Positions 51,449 to 60,124 of a stretch of 64,000 nt of DNA are shown here, in pieces. The first letter of the stretch is position 1; every line of letters begins with the position of its first letter. A program made the position numbers and the translations under genes. The stretch is taken from assembly GCA_965248135.1 (NCBI GenBank), contig CBDFIN010000012.1, positions 372,001 through 436,000 of the forward strand, given 5' to 3'. The notes below the pieces were generated by a model, which was not told where the DNA came from, searched no databases, and saw only the letters and a program-made list of their open reading frames with translations. This DNA comes from SZUA-100 sp965248135 (GTDB taxonomy: Bacteria; Pseudomonadota; Alphaproteobacteria; Rhizobiales; Rhizobiaceae).

Positions 51449-51471
51449 AAGACATTTTTTTGATGTCTTTT
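51449..51471 (+). terminator. Weak terminator-like hairpin after the Wzz-like gene
   Basis: AAGACAT (51449-51455), T-rich loop, ATGTCTT (51463-51469), then two T. A short stem and short T-run, 55 bases after the stop; plausible but weak. Confidence 0.35.
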
Positions 51472-51650
51472 AACGAGAGAGAATGGGCCCAACCGGGTTT
51501 TTGACGCTGAATTTGTCGGGGATGGTTTTACCAATTGACACGAAATCATCTTTTTGTCGCCTTTTCCAAACTCGCACTGTGTGCCAGGATCGCCGTAAGG
51601 CTAAGTCGTGATTACTCACTCCCACCATCTGGGCATTTTACGTCCAGATT

Positions 51651-51988
51651 TCAGGATATTGTGGTCAAAAGGGTCTGAAACGAGGAATTTCCGGATAGTT
51701 TGCCGGTATCGGCCACGGTTCTGACGGCGCAATCGCCTTCAGCTGCCCACATTGAACGGAAACCGTTGGTGACCTTGCGCTGGATGACTGCCGGTCGCAG
51801 TGGCCGTTGGCAACCGTTATTGATTACTGCAACTTCACCAGGATAATCAACAAAGGTCAGCAGTCGCGGACTTGCCCAATTTACCCCATTTGGCCAGTTT
51901 GGCTTGTAGTATTGCGGCAGCCTCACAGTTGGTGCCGGAATCCAGAATATCAGCCAGTGCATTTTCCAATGCTCGCTTTTTGACTTTT
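51651..51988 (-). pseudogene. IS66-family transposase, C-terminal remnant
   Basis: On the minus strand two frames together give KKRALENALADILDSGTNCE and then, after a frameshift, NNGCQRPLRPAVIQRKVTNG, FRSMWAAEGDCAVRTVAD and GKLSGNSSF. This is the end of IS66 transposases (NNxxERALRPSVIFRKVTNGFRSEWGAE...GRLxGxS). The catalytic domain upstream is gone and the expected SER/CER is damaged. It is the first of several transposon fragments leading into the IS21/IS630 block. Confidence 0.65.
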
Positions 51989-52062
51989 AGAGCATATTCC
52001 CGAAAAGTGTGTGCGGTTTTCGCAAAAAGAATATGCGTCAAGACAAAGAGATAGAGCGTTTA
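51987..52062. repeat. Palindromic intergenic repeat of the Rhizobiales type
   Basis: Arms AGCATATTCCCGAAAA and TTTTCGCAAAAAGAATATGC surround GTGTGTGCGG. This GAGCAT..CCGAAAAGTG..CGGTTTTCG..ATGC layout is a widespread intergenic palindrome in Hyphomicrobiales genomes. A shorter relative (TAGAGCATGATTAGG) occurs at 35882-35896. It can form a long hairpin in RNA or DNA. Confidence 0.55.
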
Positions 52063-52263
52063 GAGTGACTCCAATTAGACGAAAATTCCACTAGTGGTCT
52101 GCACCGATCAAAAGCCACTGTCGCGTTGTTTTCTGAATTGTGATTCACTGTCAGGCGTGCGTATTCCGGAATATCCGGCACCTCATTCCAACAACATCCG
52201 GCACCTGATTCCGGGGTATCCGGCCCCCTTTGGGTTTGCCGCTGGTGAGCGTTTATTTTTGTG

Positions 52264-53034
52264 TCAGTTGATGATTGTTTCGTCAACAGTTTTGATTTCT
52301 TCTTTTCCTTTCATTTTTCGCATGGACGGGCCATCAAGATTAAGCCTGTAGGCGTTGTGAACGAGGCGATCCAGGATAGCATCTGCGAATGTTGGCTCTG
52401 CGATGACCTCATGCCAGGTATCCATTGGAAGCTGACTGGTGATGAGGGTTGAACCTGCGCCATAACGGTCTTCGACAATTTCCATGAGATCACGGCGTTG
52501 GCTGGCATTCAGGCGGTCGGGTCCCCAGTCATCAAGAATGAGAAGATCGACTCTTGTCAGACTTCTGAACAATCGCGGGAAGCGTCCATCGCCGTGGGCC
52601 AGTTCCAGTTCGTCAAACAGGCGCGGCAGGCGTTTATAGAGAACGGTGACATTATCCCGGCAAGCCTTTTGCGCCAGTGCGCAAGCAAGCCATGTTTTAC
52701 CCACCCCGCAGGGTCCGGTGATCATCAGGTTGCGCCGGTCGCGGGTCCACTTCCCGGTCAGCAGTTGTTGGAAAAGAGCTTTATCGAGATTGCGCCGGGT
52801 GCGGTAATCCACATCCTCAATGACAGCTTGCGCATGGCGCAGTTTTGCCACGCGCATGCGGGTCTGAAAGCGTTTGGTGGCCCGGCTGGCGACCTCACGG
52901 TCAATCAAAAGCGCCAGCCATTCAGGGTGGCTTAAAGTAGCCGTGCCGTCCTGTGTTTCCAGTTCGGTAAAAGCTTCGCACATGCCGTCAAGCTTCAGGC
53001 TCTTAAGCTGGTCAAGGGTTGGGTGTGTCAACAT
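52264..53034 (-). CDS. istB: IS21-family transposition helper ATPase IstB
   Basis: 256 residues from the ATG at 53034 (MLTHPTLDQLKSLKLDGMCEAF), which has GAGGAAAC upstream; a longer frame overlaps istA but lacks the IstB start. AAA+ ATPase with Walker A GPCGVGKTW, Walker B LLILDDWG, and ERRDLMEIVEDRYGAGSTLITSQLP-type sensor region (here RRDLMEIVEDRYG). It assembles on target DNA and stimulates the IstA transposase. Full length for the family. Confidence 0.95.
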   Translation of the reverse strand: MLTHPTLDQLKSLKLDGMCEAFTELETQDGTATLSHPEWLALLIDREVASRATKRFQTRMRVAKLRHAQAVIEDVDYRTRRNLDKALFQQLLTGKWTRDRRNLMITGPCGVGKTWLACALAQKACRDNVTVLYKRLPRLFDELELAHGDGRFPRLFRSLTRVDLLILDDWGPDRLNASQRRDLMEIVEDRYGAGSTLITSQLPMDTWHEVIAEPTFADAILDRLVHNAYRLNLDGPSMRKMKGKEEIKTVDETIIN

Positions 53035-53047
53035 TATTGTTTCCTCT

Positions 53048-54577
53048 TCAATGGAAGTATTTTGCGCCGCGGATATTGGGATGAGTGATCGCAGGACCGT
53101 CCGTGGCACGTTCTCGGCGCCTGCGTTCAAGGTTATTGTTCAGAATGGATTTGACAGAAGCATAAGAGCGGGCATTGATCTCCAGTGCCCTTTCGCAGGC
53201 TGCATCCAGCCTCCCGCTACCATGCACTTTAGCTAAACGCACAATACCAAGACAGGCTCGAAAGCCCTGTTCAGGGTGTCGCCTCTCACGCATGATAACT
53301 TCTACCAGTATTCCGGCATTGGGGCCGATCTGGCTCGCTTGCCGCCTCAGCTTCTCCGGTGTCCAGTCTGCGTATTTGCGATGGTGTGATGGCATATGCT
53401 CGCGCACTGTTGTGTGCTGGTAATTGGAGGATATCCGGGCGTGGGCCGCGACCCGCTTGCCTTTATGAAAAACCTCAATCGTGCGCGCTGTAATGCGCAC
53501 CCAGACCTTTTGGCGCAACAACTGATGGGGCACCGAGTAATAATGACGTTCCACATCAATGTGATAATCCAGCGCCACGCTGCACTGTTTCCATTCGGCA
53601 TAAGTATAGGGTTCGACAGGTAACGGCTTCAGGGCCGGTTGATCCAGTTGCTCAAATAAATCTCGACGACTGGTTCCCAGATGCCGGGTGACTTTAGCAT
53701 TGAACCGTTCCAGCAAAATTTGAATGGCCGCGTTCAAATCATCAAGAGTAAAAAAGCGCTGATTGCGCAATCGCGCTATGATCCAACGCTGTGCGATCAG
53801 AACCGCGCCTTCGACTTTAGCTTTGTCTTTCGGCTTATAGGGACGGGCTGGAACAATGGCGGTATCGTAATGTGCCGCCATATCCCCATAGGTGCGATTA
53901 ACAGTGGGTTCATAAAAGCATGCCTTGGTCACTCCAGACTTCAGATTATCTGAAACCACCTGGCAAGACACACCGCCAAAAAAACTGAATGCGCGCACAT
54001 GGGAGGCAATCCAGTCAGGCAGGCCCTGGGTCCAGGTTGCCTCAACATAGGTGTAATTGGATGCGCCCAATGTGGCGACAAAAACTTGGGCTGACTTTAT
54101 CTCCCCGGTTTTGGGGCAGATCACATCCAGTGTGCTGCCAGAATAATCCACAAACAACCGTTCGCCGGCCACATGATGTTGTCGCATCACCGGCGATAAA
54201 CGTCCCTCCCAGCGCCGGTAAAGTTCGCAATACCGACTGTAGCCATAGCCATCTGGATGCACCGAGCGATACTCTTCCCAGAGCAATGAAAGCGTCACCC
54301 CCTTGCGCTTCCCTTCGCGGTGAACATACGCCCAGTCAGGCCGAGGAAACGACCCGCGTATAGCGCCAGTCGCACGCGGATAAAGACGTTGCTCAAGATC
54401 AGCATCGCTGAGTTCCTCGGGCAACGGCCAAATCAAACCAGCTGCCCTGGCCCTGCCATGACATTCCTGCACCGTGGTGCGGCCAATGCCAAGACTCTCG
54501 CCAATCCTGCGTGGCGATAACCCTTGTGCTCCCAGTCTTATTACTTCTTTGATCTTGCGCATTGCCAGTCTCTTCAT
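53048..54577 (-). CDS. istA: IS21-family transposase IstA
   Basis: 509 residues. N-terminal HTH (IKEVIRLGAQGLSPRRIGESLGIGRTTV), DDE/RNase H-like core beginning GERLFVDYSGSTLDV (first Asp), KSGVTKACFYEPTVNRTYGDMAAHY (second acidic region) and PARPYKPKDKAKVEGAVL (Glu), then a C-terminal beta-barrel and tail. GAGGAACCCCC precedes the ATG. istB follows after 13 bases. No frame break seen. Confidence 0.95.
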   Translation of the reverse strand: MKRLAMRKIKEVIRLGAQGLSPRRIGESLGIGRTTVQECHGRARAAGLIWPLPEELSDADLEQRLYPRATGAIRGSFPRPDWAYVHREGKRKGVTLSLLWEEYRSVHPDGYGYSRYCELYRRWEGRLSPVMRQHHVAGERLFVDYSGSTLDVICPKTGEIKSAQVFVATLGASNYTYVEATWTQGLPDWIASHVRAFSFFGGVSCQVVSDNLKSGVTKACFYEPTVNRTYGDMAAHYDTAIVPARPYKPKDKAKVEGAVLIAQRWIIARLRNQRFFTLDDLNAAIQILLERFNAKVTRHLGTSRRDLFEQLDQPALKPLPVEPYTYAEWKQCSVALDYHIDVERHYYSVPHQLLRQKVWVRITARTIEVFHKGKRVAAHARISSNYQHTTVREHMPSHHRKYADWTPEKLRRQASQIGPNAGILVEVIMRERRHPEQGFRACLGIVRLAKVHGSGRLDAACERALEINARSYASVKSILNNNLERRRRERATDGPAITHPNIRGAKYFH

Positions 54578-54785
54578 GGGGGTTCCTCACGTTAAAAAAA
54601 CGCAAGATTAACCCGCTTCGCCGGTGCTCAAGAGCAGCAAAATCAAAGCCCAAACAGGGGGGCCGGATACCCCGGAATCACCTGCCGGATGTTATTGGAA
54701 TGGGGTGCCGGATAAAATCGGAATAGGGTGCCGGATCACCCCGGAATGCGCAGTCAGCGGACTGATTTGGCAGGGGATTTGGATT

Positions 54786-55921
54786 ATGGGTCGCAAGAAA
54801 TATGTGGTTGAGCTTTCACACGAAGAGCGTTGTGAGTTGTTGGCGAAGATTTCGAAAGGAAAGAGCAGCGCGCGGGGGATTTTGAAGGCGCGAATTTTGC
54901 TTAAAGCCGATCAGGGTGAGGGCGGCGATGGCTGGACGGATGAGCGCATTTGCCGGGCGCTTGAGACCAATGTTTCCATGGTGAGCAAGACCCGCGCCAA
55001 ATTTGTCATGGAAGGTCTTGAGGCGGTGTTTTCCCGCAAGAAGCGGGCAATGCCGGCAATCCAGCCGATCTTTGACGGTGAGGCACAGGCAAAATTGACC
55101 GCTCTGGCCTGCAGCACACCTCCCCAAGGCCATGCCCGCTGGACTTTGCGGCTGTTGAGCGAACAGGTTGTTGCGCTGGAGATTGTTGAAAAGGCTCATT
55201 TCAACACGGTCGGGCGGGCGCTTAAAAAAACAAGCTCAAGCCGCATTTGAGCAAATATTGGGTGATCCCGCCAAAACAAAATGCCGCTTTTGTTGCCGCC
55301 ATGGAGGAGGTGCTTGAGGTTTACACCCGCCCGCACGATGCATCCTTTCCGCTTGTTTGTCTCGATGAAACCTCCAAACAACTGATCAGTGAAACCCGCC
55401 AGCCCATCGCCATGAAGCCGGGGCAGCCCGCCCGGTATGACTACGAATACAAGCGCAACGGGACCGCCAGCCTGTTCATGCTGTTCGCGCCGCTTGAAGG
55501 CTTTCGCCATGTTGAAGTTAGCGAGCGGCGCACTGCCGTCGATTATGCCCATATTCTGAAACAACTGAGCGATATCCATTTCCCCAATGCCAGGAAAATC
55601 TGCCTGGTTCAGGACAACCTCAATACGCACACCAAAGCCGCGCTCTATCAGACCTTCGCCCCGCAAGAGGCCCGCCGCCTGGCGGAAAGGTTTGAGTGGA
55701 ACTATACGCCAAAACATGGAAGCTGGCTCAATATGGCTGAATCGGAGCTGGCCGTACTGGCCAGCCAGTGCCTTGACCGGCGCATCCCGGACAAGGAAAC
55801 GCTCACGAGCGAGATAACCGCATGGCTTGAACACCGCAACAAACACAATGCAAAAGCAAACTGGCAGTTCAAAACACACGATGCCAGGATAAAACTCAAA
55901 AGCCTGTACCCGGTAATTTGA
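54786..55921 (+). CDS. IS630-family transposase, two frames joined by -1 frameshifting
   Basis: The first frame (54786-55250) holds the HTH part (GRKKYVVELSHEERCELL ... HARWTLRLLSEQVV). The second (to 55921) holds the DDE domain: LVCLDETSKQL, LVQDNLNTH, and GSWLNMAESEL provide D, D and E. At about 55227-55234, CTT followed by seven A and C allows a -1 slip, after which the sense reads KNKLKPHLSKYWVIPP without a break; the zero frame stops at 55250. Such A-tract slippage is the known expression mode of many IS630 elements. The complete product would be about 375 residues. Confidence 0.85.
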
Positions 55922-55937
55922 TTGATTCAGGCTACTA

Positions 55938-56290
55938 GCAAGATCGGCGAACTGGTCAGCAGGCAGTTTTTTTAAATAATCATGGGCTTTGACGCGCCGG
56001 TAAATATTAGCCATACCGGTTTCGATATATTGTCGGAACTGGAACTGACTGCCACCCTTTGAGATTTCCGTGGTACGGATTTCACCGGCCCAATCAAAGA
56101 TATCCTGAAACATGTGCCGGTGGATGGCTTTCAAATGCGCCAGATCAAAATCACCGGTTGGAATGCCTTCAAGAACCCTTTGCACAACCAAACGACGTTC
56201 CGCTCGTTCAAGCAGGTCAGCATCTCTCAGATCAAGTTTGTTTTTGAGAACGGAATAGTTAGGCGGATAACAATATTTGGTATCGCTCAT
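55938..56290 (-). pseudogene. Fic-family AMP-transferase toxin, 3' end cut off by the IS630 element
   Basis: About 117 residues remain: YCYPPNYSVLKNKLDLRDADLLERAERR is the N-terminal Fic region, followed by GDFDLAHLKAIHRHMFQDIFDWAGEIRTTEISKGGSQF, a strong family signature. The sequence then reaches the IS630 end after DQFADLA. The catalytic HPFxxGNGR loop is absent, and the sequence left of the element at about 52 kb does not supply it. So no AMP-transferase activity is expected. It overlaps the upstream antitoxin gene by 4 bases (ATGA). Confidence 0.8.
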
Positions 56291-56481
56291 TCAGCAGCAG
56301 GCACCAATGATTCAGCTTTTGCCTGTTCAAGAATATAGGCGCGGCATTGTTCCCCCGACCAGCCCTTTCGCTCGAACATATCGAACATGGCTTTGTCTTC
56401 GGCATCAAACGGATTATTCTCCATGGCCTGCAAATGCATGGCTTCGCGCAGAATCTGTTTGTTGTTCATTGTCTTGCTCAT
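56287..56481 (-). CDS. Antitoxin of a Fic toxin (VbhA/FicA-like)
   Basis: 64 residues, rich in Glu, Met and Ala. Size, gene order (directly upstream of fic) and the ATGA overlap match VbhA-VbhT type modules. The helix REAMHLQAMENNPFDAEDKA resembles the inhibitory helix whose motif is (S/T)xxxE(G/N): Glu-Asn is present but the Ser/Thr four residues earlier is Leu here. It blocks the toxin's ATP site when a toxin is present. The toxin is now truncated, so the antitoxin is an orphan. The start could also be the Met at position 5. Confidence 0.65.
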   Translation of the reverse strand: MSKTMNNKQILREAMHLQAMENNPFDAEDKAMFDMFERKGWSGEQCRAYILEQAKAESLVPAAE

Positions 56482-56521
56482 ACCACATTATACCGGAAAA
56501 TTGTTTCAAAAACCACAAAAT

Positions 56522-57088
56522 TCATGTTTTTCCAGCAGCTTCCAACCGCCTGATAGACCGTATAACCGTGGAAGGGTGTACCCCGTTAAGTGCGGCCATT
56601 TCTGCTACAGTGGCCTCTTTGGCTTCAATCTTCAATTTTGCAGTGCGAATTTGTGCATCAGTCATTTTTGGCGGTGGGCCAAGACGTTGACCGCGCAAAC
56701 GAGCGGCTTTTATGCCTTTGATAATGCGCTCGGATATTTTCTTGCGTTCACGTTCAGCCGCAGCAGCGGTAACAACATAGCTATATTTGCCATCGGCTGT
56801 TTCAGTCTCGATTTTAAAATTCATGGCATGGAACTTGATACCACGCTTGCGCAAGTCTTTTTCGTGGTAGAGAGCATCTTCGGTGGAGCGAAACGTCCTA
56901 TCTAAATCCCAGACAAACAGCGTATCACCACGGTTTAGTTCATGCAGAACTCTATCAAATACAGGTCGCTTTTTTGCCACTGCCAAGAGCTTTTCGATAT
57001 ACAGCTTATCACACAAATCTTCCAGACCATTGATTTGACGGTCCAGTTTTTGTGCTTTGGTGCTAACGCGCAGATATCCTATTTTCAT
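56522..57088 (-). CDS. Serine recombinase (resolvase/invertase family)
   Basis: 188 residues. Catalytic domain about 1-140: nucleophile Ser9 in IGYLRVSTKAQKLDRQ, then DTLFVWDLDRTFRSTEDA, where most family members have LDRLGRS; here the Leu-Gly is Thr-Phe. AAAAERERKKISERIIKGIKAARLRGQRLG is the E-helix leading to the HTH (KEATVAEMAALNGVHPSTVIRSI). Of the size of Tn3/Hin-type resolvases found on plasmids and transposons; it may have resolved multimers or transposon cointegrates. No res site was identified. It lies 40 bases upstream of the antitoxin, same strand. Confidence 0.88.
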   Translation of the reverse strand: MKIGYLRVSTKAQKLDRQINGLEDLCDKLYIEKLLAVAKKRPVFDRVLHELNRGDTLFVWDLDRTFRSTEDALYHEKDLRKRGIKFHAMNFKIETETADGKYSYVVTAAAAERERKKISERIIKGIKAARLRGQRLGPPPKMTDAQIRTAKLKIEAKEATVAEMAALNGVHPSTVIRSIRRLEAAGKT

Positions 57089-57409
57089 GCTTTTTCAATG
57101 CCTTAACGCGGGATTTCCATGCAGTCGTATGTTGCATAAACGACCCTTTCCGCATTGAGGTTTTTTCATTGGACTTGAAAGACGCTTAAATCCGCCAAAC
57201 CCTTGATATTCCTTTATTCTCCTATAATTATAGCAAATTCAAGACACACAAGTAAAATATTGCGTAATCGATCGATTATGCAGGTTAATAATTCATTGAA
57301 ATTAAGTATATATAAATACATATTTGCAATAATATTACTGATGAATATAACGAATATTTAATATGTACACACAGCCTAAAAACTTGATGCCGGTTTTGTT
57401 CTTCGTGAG
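57089..57409. other. AT-rich non-coding gap
   Basis: 321 bases between divergent genes, visibly AT-rich at 57220-57365. No iteron, terminal repeat or clear promoter was recognised. Confidence 0.35.
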
Positions 57410-57814
57410 ATGAATACCGAACAACAGTTCGCATTCGTTTCCGGCATTATCGAAGGCCTGGCATACGCACGGTTTTTGCGCGATAGGCCCAACGAAAAGA
57501 GCATGCGATGCGTGAACCGATGGTTGCACAAAGATGCAACCGGTCGATGGAAGCGGATTGAAAGCCTGTTTACCAAACACCATGACAAACCACCAGCAGT
57601 TCTATTGCATTTATTGGTCAAGAAGGAGTGTGGCGCACAGATGATTGAACTTGCAGACCATTTCCGCAGCGATGATCAAATCCGCCATTCAGAATGGTTG
57701 CACCATCGCCAATGGTTCATCAAGGCAAAACAGCAACAAGCACGACGAGAAGACAATGCCGAGAAATTGGATGATGACATCACCGCATTGGCCGTAGTGC
57801 CTCGCTTCTTTTAA
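57410..57814 (+). CDS. Hypothetical protein
   Basis: 134 residues, no family recognised. The first 80 residues (NTEQQFAFVSGIIEGLAYARFL ... WKRIESLFTKHHDKPPAVLL) look folded and enzyme- or immunity-protein-like: FVSGIIEGLAY, a Trp-rich centre and a KKECGA end. The remainder is charged and low in hydrophobics. No signal peptide. It lies in the mobile-element zone between the recombinase and IS630 copy 2. Base use is like its neighbours. Function unknown. Confidence 0.5.
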   Translation: MNTEQQFAFVSGIIEGLAYARFLRDRPNEKSMRCVNRWLHKDATGRWKRIESLFTKHHDKPPAVLLHLLVKKECGAQMIELADHFRSDDQIRHSEWLHHRQWFIKAKQQQARREDNAEKLDDDITALAVVPRFF

Positions 57815-57832
57815 TTTGACATGTTTGCCGAG

Positions 57833-59033
57833 TACTGATTCAGCTTCATTGATTTTGTTTTTCTGATTGAGGCTATTATGGTGACTGGTGCGGGTGGGGT
57901 AAAGAAATATGTTGTTCGGTTGAGCAGTGAGGAAAGAAGTTCACTTAAAACCATAATCAACACCGGGCGCGATGCGGCCGGGCGTCTTTTGAAGGCGCGG
58001 ATTTTGCTGAAGGCCGATGTTTCGACGGATGGTGAGGGCTGGAGTGATGAACGGATTGGCGAAGCGCTTGAGACCAGCGTTTCGACGGTTTGTCGTATCC
58101 GTCGGCGTCTGATAGAGCATGGGCTTGAGGCGGCGATCAATCGCAAGAAGCGCGAAAAGCCACCGATTGAACCGATATTTGATGGTGAAAAGGAGGCTCG
58201 CCTTATCCGGTTGGCCTGCTCTGAACCGCCAGTCGGCCATGCTCGCTGGTCGTTGCGGCTTCTGGAAGAAAAGGTGGTGGAGCTTGGCATTGTTGAGAAA
58301 GCCAGCGATTCAACAATCGGTCGGGTTTTAAAAAACACTCTCAAACCCCATCGGTGTAAGTATTGGGTCATCCCCCCAAACAAAACGCCGCCTTTGTCGC
58401 CGCGATGGAGGATGTTTTAGAGGTTTATAGCCGCCCCCATGACCCCAAACGCCCGCTGGTCTGCCTCGACGAGACATCAAAACAGCTTGTCAAGGAAACC
58501 CGCACACCGGTTCCAATGAAGCCAGGTCAGGTTCAGCGTTTCGATTATGAGTATGAACGCAATGGCACCGCCAATCTGTTCATGCTGTTCGCTCCGCTCG
58601 AGGGCTGGCGGCACATCAAGGTAACAAAGCGCCGCTGATTATGCCCATGTTCTGAAAGATCTGGCCGATACCCATTTTGCAGGGGCCGGGAAAATCATCC
58701 TTGTGCAGGATAATCTCAACACCCATTGCCCCGCCTCGCTTTATCAGGCCTTCGAACCGAGCGAAGCACGTCGTCTGGTTGAGCGGTTTGAATGGCATTT
58801 TACGCCAAAGCACGGCTCATGGCTCAATATGGCCGAAACTGAATTGAGTGTGCTCACATCGCAATGTCTGGATCGCCGTATCTCGGATAAAGCTTTGCTT
58901 GAAACCGAAAGCGCCGCATGGCAAAATCACCGCAACAAACACAACGCAAAGGCCGATTGGCACTTTTCAACAGATGCCGCACGGAATAAACTCAAGAGCC
59001 TGTACCCGGTAATATAGATGAATCAGGGTACTA
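57833..59033 (+). mobile_element. IS630-family element (copy 2), degenerate
   Basis: Ends: TACTGATTCAGCTTCA at 57833 and TGAATCAGGGTAC at 59019-59031 followed by TA (59032-59033). The ends form an imperfect inverted repeat, the left one lacking two bases. The right end matches that of copy 1. The element truncates the gene to its right. Confidence 0.65.
57878..59017 (+). pseudogene. IS630-family transposase with two frame-breaking deletions
   Basis: Homologous to the transposase at 54786-55921 along its whole length (KKYVVRLSSEERSSLK at the start, KLKSLYPVI at the end). No A-tract slip is needed: the first frame reads on through LKPHRCKYWVIPP. It breaks at about 58378, where one base is missing relative to copy 1. 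A second break at about 58634, after HIKVTKRR, removes several bases just before DYAHVL. D, D and E residues survive in pieces (LVCLDET, VQDNLNTH, NMAETEL). Not functional. Confidence 0.8.
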
Positions 59034-59723
59034 GAGGCAGTTGTCGTCACCGAAGCGCAGATCAGGCTGTTCCAAACTCAACTGGCCAGCTATGAGGCTC
59101 GTTTGAATCAGTACGATGCAAAACTCAATGCCTATGATGAAGCCGTCACCCACGCATTGATTGAGCATCTTGAGCGATTACAAATACTGGAAGCACGGCA
59201 CGCGGAATTGTTGGTCGATGCCTCTGCGTTGGAGGATGGCCGAAAAGTCTTCAAATCCAAGGATGGCACATTCGTCATTGACGAGAATGGAGACGTAGTC
59301 GGGGCAGATATTGTTGATCCGGCATCTATTCCGGACGAATTAACAAGCGCTGAGGACTATCGATCATCACTGGATAGGATCATGGCCGAAAAGGCCATCG
59401 GCGCTGATCTCTACAGTGCCCAAAGTCAGATTGATGTTGCACGGGAAAAGAGCAAACTCGTGAGCGAAAAACTGAACGAGGCAAAGGATGCATCCGATCA
59501 GGACGGCATATCCATTCAGGAACTTGAAGATTTTGAAGCCGAACTTGAAGCGGTCATGCCATCAGAATTGCCATCGCTGCCTGCATCCGCAATGAAGCAC
59601 TTGTCGGGTGTCCACAACGCCAAAGCCATACCCAACGCAAAAACAGAGTTTGCAAAACCGGCCAACATGATTTCAACAGAAAACGCTGAAGCGACACTCA
59701 CAATCAGTCCTGCGCTCAATTAA
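59034..59723 (+). CDS. Hypothetical coiled-coil protein, 5' end removed by IS630 copy 2
   Basis: The frame is open from the element's edge at 59034 (EAVVVTEAQIRLFQTQLASY) through to 59723, 229 residues. The best in-frame start is only a TTG at 59103, so the original gene was longer and is probably broken. The first 120 residues are heptad-rich (LFQTQLASYEARLNQYDAKL, LIEHLERLQILEARHAELL), followed by an acidic stretch (ELEDFEAELEAVMPSELPSL) and a low-complexity tail. No family recognised, no membrane span. It may be part of a plasmid or conjugation module; that is only a guess from context. Confidence 0.45.
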   Translation, partial: EAVVVTEAQIRLFQTQLASYEARLNQYDAKLNAYDEAVTHALIEHLERLQILEARHAELLVDASALEDGRKVFKSKDGTFVIDENGDVVGADIVDPASIPDELTSAEDYRSSLDRIMAEKAIGADLYSAQSQIDVAREKSKLVSEKLNEAKDASDQDGISIQELEDFEAELEAVMPSELPSLPASAMKHLSGVHNAKAIPNAKTEFAKPANMISTENAEATLTISPALN

Positions 59724-60124
59724 CACCGACCATGACCAGTGGTAGTTTCAGAGGCCGTATCTAGCCAATTTATGTGATATTAAATGGTCAATGCTGCACC
59801 GCAGCGAATTACTGGAATGAGCCGATTTTGATGAAAAAGGTGACAATCTGATCTTGACGGTGTTTTTGTAGAAACGAGTTTCAGGTGGGTCAATTTGTTA
59901 AAACATTGTTCCCTCTGATGCCTACATTTGAAATGAAAACCTATTTTCTGTTGCCAAATTTCGGATGGCCGCCTTTTTCGTCAAAATCGACCCTAAGCAG
60001 TCATTTCTCTCCAATCCGTCCTCGGTATCACGGTTCGGAATCCGGGTTGAACAACACCGGTCTCAGCGATCCAAAAAATGCTGATTTACGGTGACGTGAA
60101 CGATCAAAATCCTGGTTGGTTGTG
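59724..60124. other. Non-coding gap
   Basis: 401 bases marking the edge of the mobile-element zone. No gene, repeat or terminator was recognised; a 69-codon frame at 59885 has no protein-like features. Confidence 0.35.

Larger units (their letters stand above)
52158..54752 (-). mobile_element. IS21-family insertion sequence (istAB), nested
   Basis: About 2.6 kb bounded by inverted repeats beginning TGCG(T/C)ATTCCGG. Each end carries tandem copies of a CCGGCACC..ATTCC unit: about three on the left (52158-52235) and four on the right (54655-54752), a habit of IS21 elements. Flanking 8-mers GTCAGGCG and GTCAGCGG are a near-perfect target duplication. It carries both istA and istB intact, so it may still be active. 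Confidence 0.85.
52135..55937 (+). mobile_element. IS630-family element (copy 1), interrupted by an IS21-family element
   Basis: Right end TGATTCAGGCTAC at about 55923-55935 followed by TA. The left end is split: TGATTCACTGTCAG at 52141-52154 resembles the left end of copy 2 (TGATTCAGCTTCA at 57836), and the remaining ~30 bases before the transposase lie right of the IS21 insert. Copy 2 has 47 bases between end and transposase start; here 14 plus 33 account for the same length. The element lies within a fic gene. Confidence 0.6.

Noticed and set aside
51847..52041. 64-codon frame on the minus strand starting MTHILFAKTAHTFREYA
   Set aside because: Its first ~20 residues are a translation of the intergenic palindrome and the rest is IS66 debris; not a gene.
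57821..57832. ATGTTTGCCGAG just left of IS630 copy 2 as the lost start of the gene at 59034
   Set aside because: Rejoining the flanks with a single TA gives a stop codon directly after GAG, so the two pieces do not make one frame.
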